DNA from: Brumicola pallidula DSM 14239 = ACAM 615
GTDB lineage: Bacteria; Pseudomonadota; Gammaproteobacteria; Enterobacterales; Alteromonadaceae
Assembly: GCF_000428905.1 (NCBI RefSeq)
Contig: NZ_AUAV01000025.1
Span: 28,470-92,469 of the forward strand
Reading direction: 5' to 3'
Length of the DNA: 64,000 nt
The notes below the pieces were generated by a model, which did no database searches, was not told the DNA's origin, and saw nothing but the letters and a program-made list of their open reading frames with translations. The stretch's first letter is position 1; each line of letters opens with the position of its first letter. A program made the translations under genes and the position numbers. This document shows positions 55,615 to 64,000 of the stretch, piece after piece.

Positions 55615-56490
55615 CTATTTATTGAGTAGTGTAATTAAGCTCGATGTGTCAAAGCGTCGACCACCGTTGGCTTGTACTTGACCATAAAACTGATCAACTA
55701 ATGCGGTGATAGGCAAGTTTGCACCGTTAGTTTTTGCTTCATCTAATACAATGCCTAAATCCTTTCTCATCCAATCAACGGCAAAACCAAAGTCGAATTC
55801 GCCTTTAATCATGGTGCTTGATCTATTTTCCATTTGCCAAGACTGGGCAGCACCTTTAGAAATAACATCGACAACCTGTGTTGGATCAAGTCCAGCTTTA
55901 CCAGCAAAATGAAGTGCTTCTGATAATCCTTGCACAATGCCCGCAATACAAATTTGATTGACCATTTTAGTTAATTGACCACTACCACTAAGCCCCATCA
56001 ATTGATGCTTTTGTGAATAACAATTCAACAATGGAATAACCGCATCATATGTCTGCTCATTGCCGCCAAGCATTACAGTCAACTTTCCATTTTGAGCGCC
56101 GGCTTGGCCACCTGAGACCGGCGCATCTAAGAACTGTATTCCCAAATCGTTAGCAGCTTGAAACAATTCACGAGCAAGTTCTGCGGAAGTCGTGGTGTGG
56201 TCAATAAGTATATCACCAGCTGACATGCCAGCTAAAACACCGTCTTCTCCATACACTACAGACCTAACATCATCGTCGTTGCCAACACACAGTAAAACCA
56301 CGTTTGCTTCTATCGCGGCTAATCTTGGCGTTACTTTTAACGATCCTTTGGCATATTCATTGACCCAACTCGTTGCCGTTGCCTCTGTGCGGTTGTAGAC
56401 AGTGGTATTAAATCCGGCATTTGATAAATGACCGGCCATAGGATAACCCATAGCGCCCAACCCAATAAATGCGACATTTATACTCATCAT
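55615..56490 (-). CDS. NAD(P)-dependent beta-hydroxyacid dehydrogenase (3-hydroxyisobutyrate/tartronate-semialdehyde reductase type)
   Basis: 291 residues. N-terminal Rossmann motif FIGLGAMGYPMAGHL, substrate-binding DAPVSGGQAGAQNGKLTVM, and the catalytic-lysine segment GQLTKMVNQI are typical of the family, which includes MmsB, GarR and GlxR. The exact substrate is not readable; relatives serve valine, glyoxylate or uronate (alginate) breakdown. The start is ATG at 56490 or 56487 with GAGG upstream. It stands alone between the GTPase pair and a gene desert. Confidence 0.85.
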   Translation of the reverse strand: MMSINVAFIGLGAMGYPMAGHLSNAGFNTTVYNRTEATATSWVNEYAKGSLKVTPRLAAIEANVVLLCVGNDDDVRSVVYGEDGVLAGMSAGDILIDHTTTSAELARELFQAANDLGIQFLDAPVSGGQAGAQNGKLTVMLGGNEQTYDAVIPLLNCYSQKHQLMGLSGSGQLTKMVNQICIAGIVQGLSEALHFAGKAGLDPTQVVDVISKGAAQSWQMENRSSTMIKGEFDFGFAVDWMRKDLGIVLDEAKTNGANLPITALVDQFYGQVQANGGRRFDTSSLITLLNK

Positions 56491-58242
56491 TATTCCTCGT
56501 TAAATAGCGGCATTGGCCACTTTACTTATTTGTGTGCAGTTTGCCCATAGTATCTATTATTGTTGAGTCTTTCAGCTTATTAAAAGAATCAATTTGTTCC
56601 TGTCACATGTATCCAAATGCATTTCGGTGTCATGAATTAATAGTATGTGCCAAACGGATACATATTTAATAATGTTGATTACAACTATCGATAAAGAAAA
56701 GTAATCGAAGATGCGCACAGCAATGGGCCAAGAATTTATTTCAGAATATTGATTATCGGAATATATTTTATTGGTTTGGTTGTAGAACTCAAGGTAGCCA
56801 ACAAGTTAGACCATTCATAATTATTCCTTAAATATTTAAAACCCGATTGAATACATATAGTTGCGTTAATTTTATTTCTAATGTATTGAGTTTTTGGTGT
56901 CTTAGATTGAATAGAATTCTCGATTCAAGGTAAGCATACGGTTTAATGAACGTAGAAGCGTCATTTCAAATCATCCTAAATTCGTAAATTAGACACAAAA
57001 TATAGTTATCCACTATTCTGGATAACTATACACAATTGCGTATAATGTATATTATGTTAAATTGATAATATATACACAATGTTATTCACAGGCCCTTGTC
57101 GTGTCGTTTCTAATCCAGAACTAGATTACTGTCTACCGCACCTAGATTATGCAAACAGTCCCTACCCCCTAAACTAAGTGTGTTTGGTGAAATTTAGAAG
57201 GCTCGTGAGAGTAATGTGTTGTTAGATATTCTATTAGTGGGTTTATTTTGTTTTGCTGGACCTAAAAAAAAGAAATTGGTTTTGAATAATGGACTTGATG
57301 GTGTCAAAGATTATATCGACTGGTTAAGGTCTTCTGCAAAGTAGTTAATTGAGGATAGAACCATTTCCCTGTTCTTTGATGTTGTGTTTGTTCAAAGTTG
57401 AAAGAAAGACACGTGATTTAATATTTAATCAAATTAAAACTCGTCAAATACATAGTCTAAATCAGACATCACTACAAAATTTATAAATATTACGCATACG
57501 TGATGATGCCTTTTGGCCCTCATTGATTGATACGCTTACGCAGCCCGCTGATGGCAATCCACTAATAGTTTGGGTGAAGCAAGCGTTTTAACCTTAATTG
57601 GTAAAGCTAAAAGATAACGGTAGTTAACAGTGCTCGACTGATTTATAGGTAGTGTTGTTATGCGATATAGGAAAACATTGAGTTTGTGTTCCCCTGCCCC
57701 AAATTTGGCGACCATCCTAATTATGCTGCCACTGAATACCGGTAAACCATTGCACTAGGATAATTTGAATAGTGTTTTTGAAGAAGTATTGAATTTAGTA
57801 ATTAATTGACTAATAAAAGAAGATAAAAGGCCACGTGCACAATAGATTAAGGTTATTTCATTTAATTAGCTGAGGCTTACTTGGACTGCTAATACTCTTC
57901 AAATTCACAGGTATGTTCGGCTGATAATATTCCTTGGCAGTCTCTTTCAGTGGAAAATTATCACAATCACTAACAGAATTATGTATGCCGTTAATTCAAT
58001 TATTGTGGCTACCTATGTTTTTAGTTAGATATTCAAGAGGACTATTTAGACTGCTAGATATGTAGTTAATTTGTGTTGAAAGAGCTTTTCTGGGCGGTCG
58101 CTACAGTAGACCGTATGAGCCCTTTTGGTAAGACGGACACCCACTACTTATTTAACTGTAGGAGGTGGCATCATGTTTGCTTTTTTTATGCATTATGTTT
58201 TGTGCCCAAGTCGCGGGTTAACCCATTCTTTAATCGCTTGAG
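56491..58242. other. 1.75-kb gene desert with a strong palindrome
   Basis: No intact gene over 1.75 kb. Short open stretches look like relics: for example 57215-57343 reads as LLDILLVGLFCFAG followed by KKKK and a helical DGVKDYIDWLRSSAK, starting at a GTG with no clear ribosome site, and a DTLTQPADGNPLIVWVKQAF stretch near 57525. I cannot assign any. A perfect palindrome lies at 57001-57030. The many stops in all frames suggest an eroded or junk segment, perhaps the trace of deleted genes. Confidence 0.6.
57001..57030. promoter_or_regulatory. Perfect 12-bp-arm palindrome
   Basis: TATAGTTATCCA-CTATTC-TGGATAACTATA: twelve-base perfect arms around a six-base spacer. A cluster of TATA-rich partial repeats follows (57031-57090, with TATACACA and TATTATG words). 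It could be an operator for a dimeric repressor whose regulated gene has been lost. Confidence 0.5.
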
Positions 58243-59706
58243 CTAAGCAGCTCGTGTCTTACGTTTGCTATGTGTAAGTACCAGCAATACCAAACCAATC
58301 ACTGCCACAACAGCACCAATTGGTTTACCCAGGTCAGACGACAGATTGAAGCCAATGGCCGCGGTCATAATATATGAAACCGTCACAGCGGTAGCGATCA
58401 CAGCCGGAATACTGGCAATCCAATGAAACGTACCTCGGTCAAATAGGTATTTAGTGGCTAGCCACAATACGCTAGTAGATAACAACATATTAGAAAAGGC
58501 GAAATAACGCCAAATCACGGTGAAATCCAGCTTAGTCATAAAATAAGCAATGGTAAGAATAGGTACGGCTAACAACATACGGTTACGTAAACTTTGCGGA
58601 ATATTAAACGCATCAACCATCGTTAAACGCAGTGAACGAAAAGCCGTATCGCCAGATGTGATGGGGAAAACAGCAACAGCAATAATCGCCATAATGCCGC
58701 CAAATACACCGAGGTAACTGTTGGCAATATGGTTAACCACCAACCCTGGCCCGCCTGCATCGAGCATGGTTTTAAGTTCAGCATAGCCATCAGGGAAAGC
58801 CGCAATGCCCGCCAAGGCCCAAACACAAGCCACTGCACCTTCACATACCATGGCGCCGTAATACACCGGGCGCACATATTTTTCGTTTGTTAGGCAGCGG
58901 GCAATGATAGGTGCTTGGGTGGAGTGAAAACCACTGATGGCCCCGCATGTAATCGTGATAAATAGCAACGGCCAAATAGGTAACCCATCCGGGTTCGGTT
59001 CTAAAAAATTATGGGCATGATCGGCGGTAAAATAAGCTAAAAAATCCCCAGTAACGGGTAAATGTGGCGCGTTGATCAGCAGAGATATAGCAATAAGTGA
59101 GGTCATCACTATCATCAAACCACCAAAAATTGGGTAAAATTTAGTGATGATTTTATCTATCGGTAATAAAGTGGCTAAAAAGTAATAACCCAGAATCACT
59201 AATACCCAAAAGGTATTATTAGCTAAAAAAGTGTCTTTAAAATAATCCAAGTTACTCAACAAACCCGCGGGGCTCATGATAAACACCACTCCAACAAAAA
59301 ACAGCAACATGGCGGTAAATATCAACATAAAAGCTTTAAACACTACGTTATAATAATGCCCAGCAATTTCGGGTAGACTTTTACCGTCTTCTTTAACGCT
59401 CATCACACCAGAGAAATAATCGTGAACAGCGCCGCCTAAAACGTTGCCGAGCACAATCCATACTAAGGCAATCGGGCCATAAAGTGCGCCAAAAATAGGC
59501 CCAAAAATAGGCCCAACACCAGCAATATTTAAAAACTGAATTAAAAAAGCTTTAACTGGGTGAATAGCCACATAGTCGACACCTTCACTAAAGCGAGTTT
59601 GTGGGGTGGCCGCAGTGGGGTCGATCCCAGCTTGTTTTTCAACGAATGGGCTATAAAATTTATAGCCCAGGACTAATATAGTGATACAGATAAAAAAGAT
59701 GATCAT
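58243..59706 (-). CDS. cstA: Carbon starvation protein CstA family transporter
   Basis: 487 residues with about 12-13 hydrophobic segments. Motifs LNIAGVGPIFGPIFGALYGP, VLGNVLGGAVHDYFSGVMS, GAISGFHSTQAPIIARCL and AVFPITSGDTAFRSLRL are diagnostic of CstA/BtsT carriers, which take up peptides or pyruvate. It is shorter than the 700-residue E. coli CstA and belongs to a shorter form common in other bacteria. It stands alone with 400 bp or more on both sides. Confidence 0.92.
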   Translation of the reverse strand: MIIFFICITILVLGYKFYSPFVEKQAGIDPTAATPQTRFSEGVDYVAIHPVKAFLIQFLNIAGVGPIFGPIFGALYGPIALVWIVLGNVLGGAVHDYFSGVMSVKEDGKSLPEIAGHYYNVVFKAFMLIFTAMLLFFVGVVFIMSPAGLLSNLDYFKDTFLANNTFWVLVILGYYFLATLLPIDKIITKFYPIFGGLMIVMTSLIAISLLINAPHLPVTGDFLAYFTADHAHNFLEPNPDGLPIWPLLFITITCGAISGFHSTQAPIIARCLTNEKYVRPVYYGAMVCEGAVACVWALAGIAAFPDGYAELKTMLDAGGPGLVVNHIANSYLGVFGGIMAIIAVAVFPITSGDTAFRSLRLTMVDAFNIPQSLRNRMLLAVPILTIAYFMTKLDFTVIWRYFAFSNMLLSTSVLWLATKYLFDRGTFHWIASIPAVIATAVTVSYIMTAAIGFNLSSDLGKPIGAVVAVIGLVLLVLTHSKRKTRAA

Positions 59707-60134
59707 AACAACGCATATCTCTGTTCAGAGTAATTCAAAAAGAGCGCGACAAACGCACTCCGCCATTCTATTCATGAATATGTTTAATAGATTAACAAAA
59801 CGTTAATTTAAGATTGAGATAGTACCAAACTAGACGATAACAAAAAACGCATAACATGGATTAATATGATGACTACACTGTTGCCTGATCCATCTTTGAC
59901 AGTGGGATTGAAACCTACCTGTGTTAATACAGTAATGGTTTTTTTTACGCTTAAAAAAGCGAAGACATTCAAAGTGACTCGCTAGTTATCGAAAACAGAC
60001 TTTTGCTGTTGAAAGCGAAACAACTTTCATACATTGTCTTATTCGAGGAAGTATCGCCACAAGTAAATGACCTCTTTACCTCTGGAAAAGAGTCCCATGA
60101 AAATGAACTTATAGTGGCTCTAACATAAGCGGCG
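59707..60134. other. 428-bp intergenic region with one coding-like relic
   Basis: Contains a stretch open in one frame from 59955 to 60128 (57 codons, ending in TAA) that reads SDSLVIENRLLLLKAKQLSY and ends in ESHENELIVALT. It has no ATG, GTG or TTG with ribosome site in a good position, so it looks like a gene tail left after a rearrangement rather than a live gene. Nothing else is seen. Confidence 0.4.
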
Positions 60135-61031
60135 CTATTTCAGACTTATACTTTGTTTATCTCTCCAAAGAATGAATAGACCCGATACAACAATCAGGCC
60201 ACAACCAATCAGCATCGAAGTACTTAGTTGTTCGTCAAAGAGTAAAACGCCAAAAGCAATACCAAATAGCAACCGCGTATATCTGAAGGGAGTCACGGCT
60301 GAAACCTCTCCGGTACGCATCGCTTTCATCAAGCTGGAATAGGCGACAACACCCGACAACACGGCAGCCAGAAGGTAGAGCGAGGTCTCTAAATCAAGAT
60401 AAATGAATGGCACCGCTTCCCATACCGAAAAGAGAGCACCAGCAAGGATGACTGAAATAAATCCGTACAAGCCTAAAATCGATGTGCTGAGCGAGGACGG
60501 CGCAGCGCGGCTTGCTAAATCGCGACCAGCAAAACCGAGCATCCCAAAGATTGCCAGAACCGATAGTATTGAAAAACTATCAGTCCCAGGGCGAATGATA
60601 ACAACAACCCCCACCAGACCAAGAAATATCGCTGCCCACCTTCGCCGCCCCACTCTTTCGCGAAAGATCAGTGCCGCACCAGCAACGACAACAATCGGTG
60701 TTGCCTGAAGAATTACGGTTGCCGATGACAACGGAGTCAGCGTAATGGCAAGTACATAAAACAAGCGACCAATAATCTCAAAAAGCACACGAAACCGCAT
60801 CGGAAGGGATACAACAGCTGAACTGAAAAGGCGCTCTCTCTTAAAGATAGCTAGGCAAGCAAACAAGAATGCGCCACCAAGACCAAAAATTATCAGAATT
60901 TGTGCGACAGGAAGCTTTGCTGAGACTGCCTTGACAAATACGTCTTCGACAGCAAAAGCTGCCATCGCAGCAACCATCCAGAAGCTACCTATCAAGTTTG
61001 CTCTGCGATCGGTTTCGAAGTCTACAGGCAT
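60135..61031 (-). CDS. EamA/DMT superfamily transporter
   Basis: About 298 residues from the ATG at 61031 (MPVDFETDRRANLIGSF); starts at 61067 or 61112 would add 12 or 27 residues. It has ten hydrophobic helices in two EamA repeats (about 15-140 and 150-285). The N-terminal stretch PVDFETDRRANLIGSFWMV resembles forms common in alphaproteobacteria, so it may have been acquired. Members export or import small metabolites; the substrate is unknown. It stands alone between cstA and the cyd operon. Confidence 0.82.
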   Translation of the reverse strand: MPVDFETDRRANLIGSFWMVAAMAAFAVEDVFVKAVSAKLPVAQILIIFGLGGAFLFACLAIFKRERLFSSAVVSLPMRFRVLFEIIGRLFYVLAITLTPLSSATVILQATPIVVVAGAALIFRERVGRRRWAAIFLGLVGVVVIIRPGTDSFSILSVLAIFGMLGFAGRDLASRAAPSSLSTSILGLYGFISVILAGALFSVWEAVPFIYLDLETSLYLLAAVLSGVVAYSSLMKAMRTGEVSAVTPFRYTRLLFGIAFGVLLFDEQLSTSMLIGCGLIVVSGLFILWRDKQSISLK

Positions 61032-61267
61032 AAGAACACCGTTTCTCTTGTGCAAAAACTTTATCATCACCTTGTACTTTATACAGATGTTCACGACGTT
61101 ACTGACCCACATCCACGGTAACAGGTGCTCTGTTCAATATCGTATACACATGGGTGTCCACAATGTTTGCGGTCTTGAGTCGCAAATATGGGATCATTAT
61201 CCAATACACTAGGTCTTTGATTGAAATCTTCCATAAAACTAATGAGGCTTAAATTGGAGTTACTAAT

Positions 61268-61375
61268 CTATAGAATAATCGCTTTAATAATCATAGCGAT
61301 GGTCGCTAGTAAAGAAACTCCTGCAATACATAAAAAGATGAACCAAAATAATCGTTTGGATCGTTTTTCTGCCAT
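61268..61375 (-). CDS. DUF2474 small membrane protein of the cyd operon
   Basis: 35 residues: a short basic start (MAEKRSKR) and one hydrophobic helix (LFWFIFLCIAGVSLLATIA). Its ATG shares one base with the cydB stop (TAATG). Small DUF2474 or CydX-like proteins follow cydB or cioB genes and are thought to support assembly or stability of the oxidase. It is too short for most gene finders. Intact although cydB upstream is broken. Confidence 0.85.
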   Translation of the reverse strand: MAEKRSKRLFWFIFLCIAGVSLLATIAMIIKAIIL

Positions 61376-62245
61376 TAGTGATAACTCTCTTCAGGCTTCA
61401 CTTTTCCTCTGAAAACCCAATACGCATATGCGGTATAGGAGAGAATCAAAGGTATCAAAATCGCTGTGCCTACCAAGGTGAATTTTAAGCTGGGATCGGG
61501 GGCGGCGGCTTCCACTATTGTCAGGCTAGGCGGCACGATGTTGGGATAAAAGCTAATAATGATGCCAATAAAACTAAGCACAAAAATGCTCAATGAAGCC
61601 AAAAATGGCTGTACCTCTTTGTGTTTTTTTAATCCGGTAAATAATAGACATGAGCAAAGTATTAGCAAGCCCTCGCATTTTAACTTGGATACCTCCTTCT
61701 GTCTTAATGATCAGCCAAGTGGAACCAAGCAAACTATAACCAACAACAACGGCACAGCCTGTCAGGATTGAGAATGGACTTAACCAATCCCACCAACCAC
61801 CAGCATAAGCACGATCAGCAATTTTGATGCCTTGTACTAGGGCTCCTAGAGCAATACCTTGCATGAATGCTGCTGTTATAGAGCCACCAAAAAACGCAAA
61901 ATCCCAAACAGGTTTCCAACGATCCGTTCTCCAGCGATATTCAAAAGCGACGCCGCGAAATATTAACGCTAACAGCATTATTATAATGGGCATATATAAA
62001 GCAGGCATGATCACAGCATAAGCTAACGGGAAGACTGCAAACAAACCACCTCCTCCCATTACTAACCATGTTTCATTCCCATCCCAGACAGGCGCTATGC
62101 TATTCATCATGACAGACTTATCTTGTTCCGAGTCGGCAAATGGAAAGAGTATGCCAATACCAAGGTCGAAACCATCCAATATTACGTAGGTGAGTACTAC
62201 AAATGCGATAATCATTGCCCAAACAAATGATAATTCAAACTCCAT
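61375..62245 (-). pseudogene. cydB: Cytochrome bd-type (CIO) ubiquinol oxidase subunit II with internal deletion and frameshift
   Basis: The first part (from ATG at 62245) reads as a normal CydB/CioB: DGFDLGIGILFPFADSEQ, VWDGNETWLVMGGGG and FRGVAFEYRWRTDRW, up to IIKTEGGIQVKMRGLA. The last part (61375 to about 61665) is in another frame: LKKHKEVQPFLASLSIFVLS, NIVPPSLTIVEAAAPDPS, and YWVFRGKVKPEESYH. The junction is near 61650-61670. The total of 871 bp is not a multiple of three and about 45 residues shorter than usual (~335), so one deletion of roughly 140 bp would explain both the missing helix region and the frame change. Either the oxidase is lost or the sequence is flawed here. Confidence 0.8.
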
Positions 62246-63623
62246 GCTGGCCTCCTGATTTTTGGTTGTTAGCAATTACTGTGCGGATGGGACGATCTTT
62301 TAATCCGAGGGGCGAGTTTGCAGCGGGTTTGCTCATCATGCGCAAGATATAAAAGGTACCTGCGCCAAATACGAAAAAGTAAACGATAATAAACGCCACT
62401 AGAGAGACTGCCACCGCGGGCGCGGCAATCGGTGAGAGGCTATCCGATGTACGTAATAGACCATAAACGGTGAAAGGTTGACGACCCACTTCTGTTGTTA
62501 TCCAGCCTGCTAATACGGCTACAAAGCCCATTGGCCCCATGATAATCGCGGCAAATTTTAACAATTTATCCTCATAAAGCCTACCGCGGATCCGTCTCCA
62601 AAAGCCCCATAAGCCTAGACCTAGCATAGCCACACCTAATCCAACCATCACCCGGAAACTCCAAAAAACAATGGCAACTGGCGGTTCATCCTCATCGGCA
62701 ATAGTGTCCAAACCCGCAAGAGGAGCGTTTAAGTCGTGCTTCAAGAGAAGACTAGAGAGTTTGGGTATCTGAATTGCATAATCAATCCGCTTTTCCTCGG
62801 CATTAGGTATACCGAAAATAATAAAAGGTGCACCTTCTGAATGACTATCATAATGCCCTTCCATTGCCATAACCTTTGCTGGTTGGTGTTCCAGCGTATT
62901 CAAACCATGAAAATCACCTGCTAGGATTTGTAACGGAGCAACTACTATCAGCATCCACATAGCCATTGAAAACATGCGGCGTGCTTCACCATCGGCTTTG
63001 TCGCGAAGCAGATGCAAAGCAGCTACACCGCCAACAACTAGCGCAGTGGTGAGAAAAGCGGCTAACACCATGTGTACCAAACGATAAGGAAAGGAAGGAT
63101 TAAAGACAATTAGCCACCAGTCAGCTGGCACAAACTGTTCAAATTCATTAATGCTATAGCCCGCTGGCGTGTGCATCCAAGAGTTTGCAGATAAGATCCA
63201 GAAAGCTGACATCAGGGTGCCGAAAGCAACCATACCAGTAGCGAACATGTGTAAAGAATCGCCCACACGTTCACGCCCAAATAACATAACCCCCCAAAAT
63301 CCAGCTTCAAGGAAAAAAGCAGAAAGTACTTCATAAGCCATCAGTGGGCCTAGTACCGGACCAGTTTTATCAGAAAATACAGCCCAATTAGTGACAAATT
63401 GATAAGACATTACAATGCCTGATACAACCCCCATTCCAAAGGCAACAGCGAAGATCTTTTTCCAATAATTAAACAAGAGTATATAGGATCCGTCGCGCGT
63501 CTTTAACCATAAGCCGTTCAATACGGCTAGGAAACTGGCAAGTCCGATCGAGAAAACGGGAAATATAATGTGAAAGGAGACAGTGAAAGCAAACTGCATT
63601 CGAGCAAGTGTCTCGGCAGTCAA
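62235..63623 (-). CDS. cydA: Cytochrome bd-type (cyanide-insensitive) ubiquinol oxidase subunit I
   Basis: 462 residues with about nine membrane helices. ARMQFAFTVSFHIIFPVFSI carries the haem b595 ligand His near the N-terminus; GVVSGIVMSYQFVTNW and LSAFFLEAGFWGVMLFG follow. The Q-loop is short, as in CioA of Pseudomonas. The start is TTG at 63623; no ATG lies near the conserved N-terminus. The cydB start overlaps the cydA end by 11 bp. It sits about 80 bp downstream of an IS200/605-type element end, which may supply or disturb its promoter. Confidence 0.94.
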   Translation of the reverse strand: MTAETLARMQFAFTVSFHIIFPVFSIGLASFLAVLNGLWLKTRDGSYILLFNYWKKIFAVAFGMGVVSGIVMSYQFVTNWAVFSDKTGPVLGPLMAYEVLSAFFLEAGFWGVMLFGRERVGDSLHMFATGMVAFGTLMSAFWILSANSWMHTPAGYSINEFEQFVPADWWLIVFNPSFPYRLVHMVLAAFLTTALVVGGVAALHLLRDKADGEARRMFSMAMWMLIVVAPLQILAGDFHGLNTLEHQPAKVMAMEGHYDSHSEGAPFIIFGIPNAEEKRIDYAIQIPKLSSLLLKHDLNAPLAGLDTIADEDEPPVAIVFWSFRVMVGLGVAMLGLGLWGFWRRIRGRLYEDKLLKFAAIIMGPMGFVAVLAGWITTEVGRQPFTVYGLLRTSDSLSPIAAPAVAVSLVAFIIVYFFVFGAGTFYILRMMSKPAANSPLGLKDRPIRTVIANNQKSGGQHGV

Positions 63624-63704
63624 GTTCTCTAGTATTTTGATGACCTCTTATTAGTAATTAGTTGAGGATCAGTACATTAACAACAAATTGACATCCTCCC
63701 CGCC
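63624..63704 (-). mobile_element. Right end of an IS200/IS605-type element and its junction with the cyd promoter
   Basis: The hairpin CCCCGCCC-TAAA-GGGCGGGG (63698-63717) lies at the end of tnpB and resembles the conserved right-end structure of IS200/605 elements. The element probably ends near 63688 (GGATGTCAA read on the minus strand). The short distance to cydA means that the element has landed in its promoter region. The left end is outside the window. Confidence 0.65.
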
Positions 63705-63717
63705 CTAAAGGGCGGGG
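63698..63717. repeat. Perfect 8-bp hairpin at the IS right end (omega-RNA scaffold region)
   Basis: CCCCGCCC (63698-63705), loop TAAA, GGGCGGGG (63710-63717). The tnpB stop codon lies inside it. In IS200/605 elements the TnpB guide (omega) RNA covers this zone and its guide lies just beyond the element end; here that would be about 63668-63687 read on the minus strand. Confidence 0.6.
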
Positions 63718-64000
63718 ATCCCTGCGGGTGAACGCAACTTCTGCGCCCTACCTTCGGTGGGTTCCTGCTTCACAGAGCGGCCTGACTGCGCCGACTCTCC
63801 ACAGGCTAACAAGCGATATCCTCGCTCTAAAACATTGATCGCGCCGACCACATCGGCATTATTTGCATAACCACAATCGACGCACAGGAACTGTGCTTGC
63901 GTGAGTCGATTGTCTTTACTGACATGCCCGCAGCACGGGCATGTTTGGCTGGTGTGGTGCGGCGGCACCGCAAGCAGCATACCACCGTTCCATGCCACCT
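63705..64000 (-). CDS. tnpB: RNA-guided endonuclease TnpB, C-terminal part (cut by window edge)
   Basis: Only the last ~98 codons are in the window. The zinc-finger pair CPCC-x17-CVDC and the following ANNADVVGAINVLERG, which carries the third RuvC acidic residue, are typical of TnpB C-termini of IS200/IS605 (IS1341-type) elements. The tail is Arg/Lys-rich. The protein is read toward cydA. Whether a tnpA gene is present cannot be seen; IS1341-type elements often lack it. Confidence 0.9.
   Translation of the reverse strand, partial: VAWNGGMLLAVPPHHTSQTCPCCGHVSKDNRLTQAQFLCVDCGYANNADVVGAINVLERGYRLLACGESAQSGRSVKQEPTEGRAQKLRSPAGIPAL

Noticed and set aside
57215..57343. 42-residue gene starting at GTG in the gene desert
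   Set aside because: No ribosome site, no family match and isolated position; mentioned only as a possible relic.
59955..60128. A small protein gene between cstA and the EamA gene
   Set aside because: The frame is open and coding-like but has no acceptable start or ribosome site; kept only as a possible relic.
61221..61412. 63-residue plus-strand open frame at the end of the cyd operon
   Set aside because: The minus strand here holds the DUF2474 gene, which has clear family features and coupling to cydB; the plus-strand frame is a shadow.

Overview
The window looks like a moderately AT-rich chromosomal segment of a marine gammaproteobacterium, most probably an Alteromonadaceae member close to Glaciecola/Paraglaciecola. 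This is inferred from gene content and order (msrC-proQ-prc, pepN-DUF2835, pyrD-rlmKL-uup-rmf-fabA) and from protein sequence style; no 16S gene or other decisive marker is present.

Layout. Positions 1-6250 hold the end of a branched-chain 2-oxoacid dehydrogenase operon (E1 beta tail and a two-lipoyl E2), then rlmJ, a large protein-kinase-like gene, tesB and a gamma-class carbonic anhydrase. A 670-bp AT-rich gap follows with a probable minus-strand small RNA and clustered DnaA-box-like motifs. From 6.9 to 17.8 kb lie a nucleoside-recognition (gate) membrane protein, the RNA and protein quality-control run msrC-orf-proQ-prc, and a compact NSS transporter-NhaC-pepN-DUF2835 group. From 17.9 to 24.8 kb is a four-gene envelope cassette: DUF1302 (probable outer-membrane), DUF1329 (periplasmic), a YCF48-like beta-propeller and an MMPL/RND pump. 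It reads like a trans-envelope transport system for a hydrophobic cargo. From 25 to 38.3 kb are the 1612-residue NAD-glutamate dehydrogenase, pyrD, rlmKL, a glutaredoxin-like gene, uup, a DUF3466 gene, rmf and fabA.

From 38.8 to 44.9 kb is a dense light-dependent DNA-repair island. Four different photolyase/cryptochrome family genes lie in two divergent, translationally coupled operons, and a tiny DUF2256 gene overlaps the end of the last one. After this come a SatD-DUF3307 pair with a strong palindrome upstream, an S9 lipoprotein peptidase, and a patchy stress island: a decayed CopA-type ATPase tail, two coiled-coil proteins, a DUF2892 membrane protein and a 1-Cys peroxiredoxin. Next are a cytochrome b gene, a coupled DUF2868-DUF3482 GTPase pair and a beta-hydroxyacid dehydrogenase.

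The right end is eroded. A 1.75-kb gene desert contains a perfect 12-bp-arm palindrome. It is followed by cstA, an EamA transporter with an alphaproteobacterial flavour, and a cyanide-insensitive-type cydA-cydB-DUF2474 operon whose cydB carries a deletion plus frameshift. The 3' end of an IS200/IS605-type tnpB, with its end hairpin, sits directly upstream of cydA and runs off the window.

The strongest leads are the DUF1302/DUF1329/YCF48/MMPL cassette, the photolyase quartet with DUF2256, the damaged cydB next to a TnpB element, and several unexplained palindromes and structured intergenic sequences. All functional calls come from reading the sequence; no database search was run.
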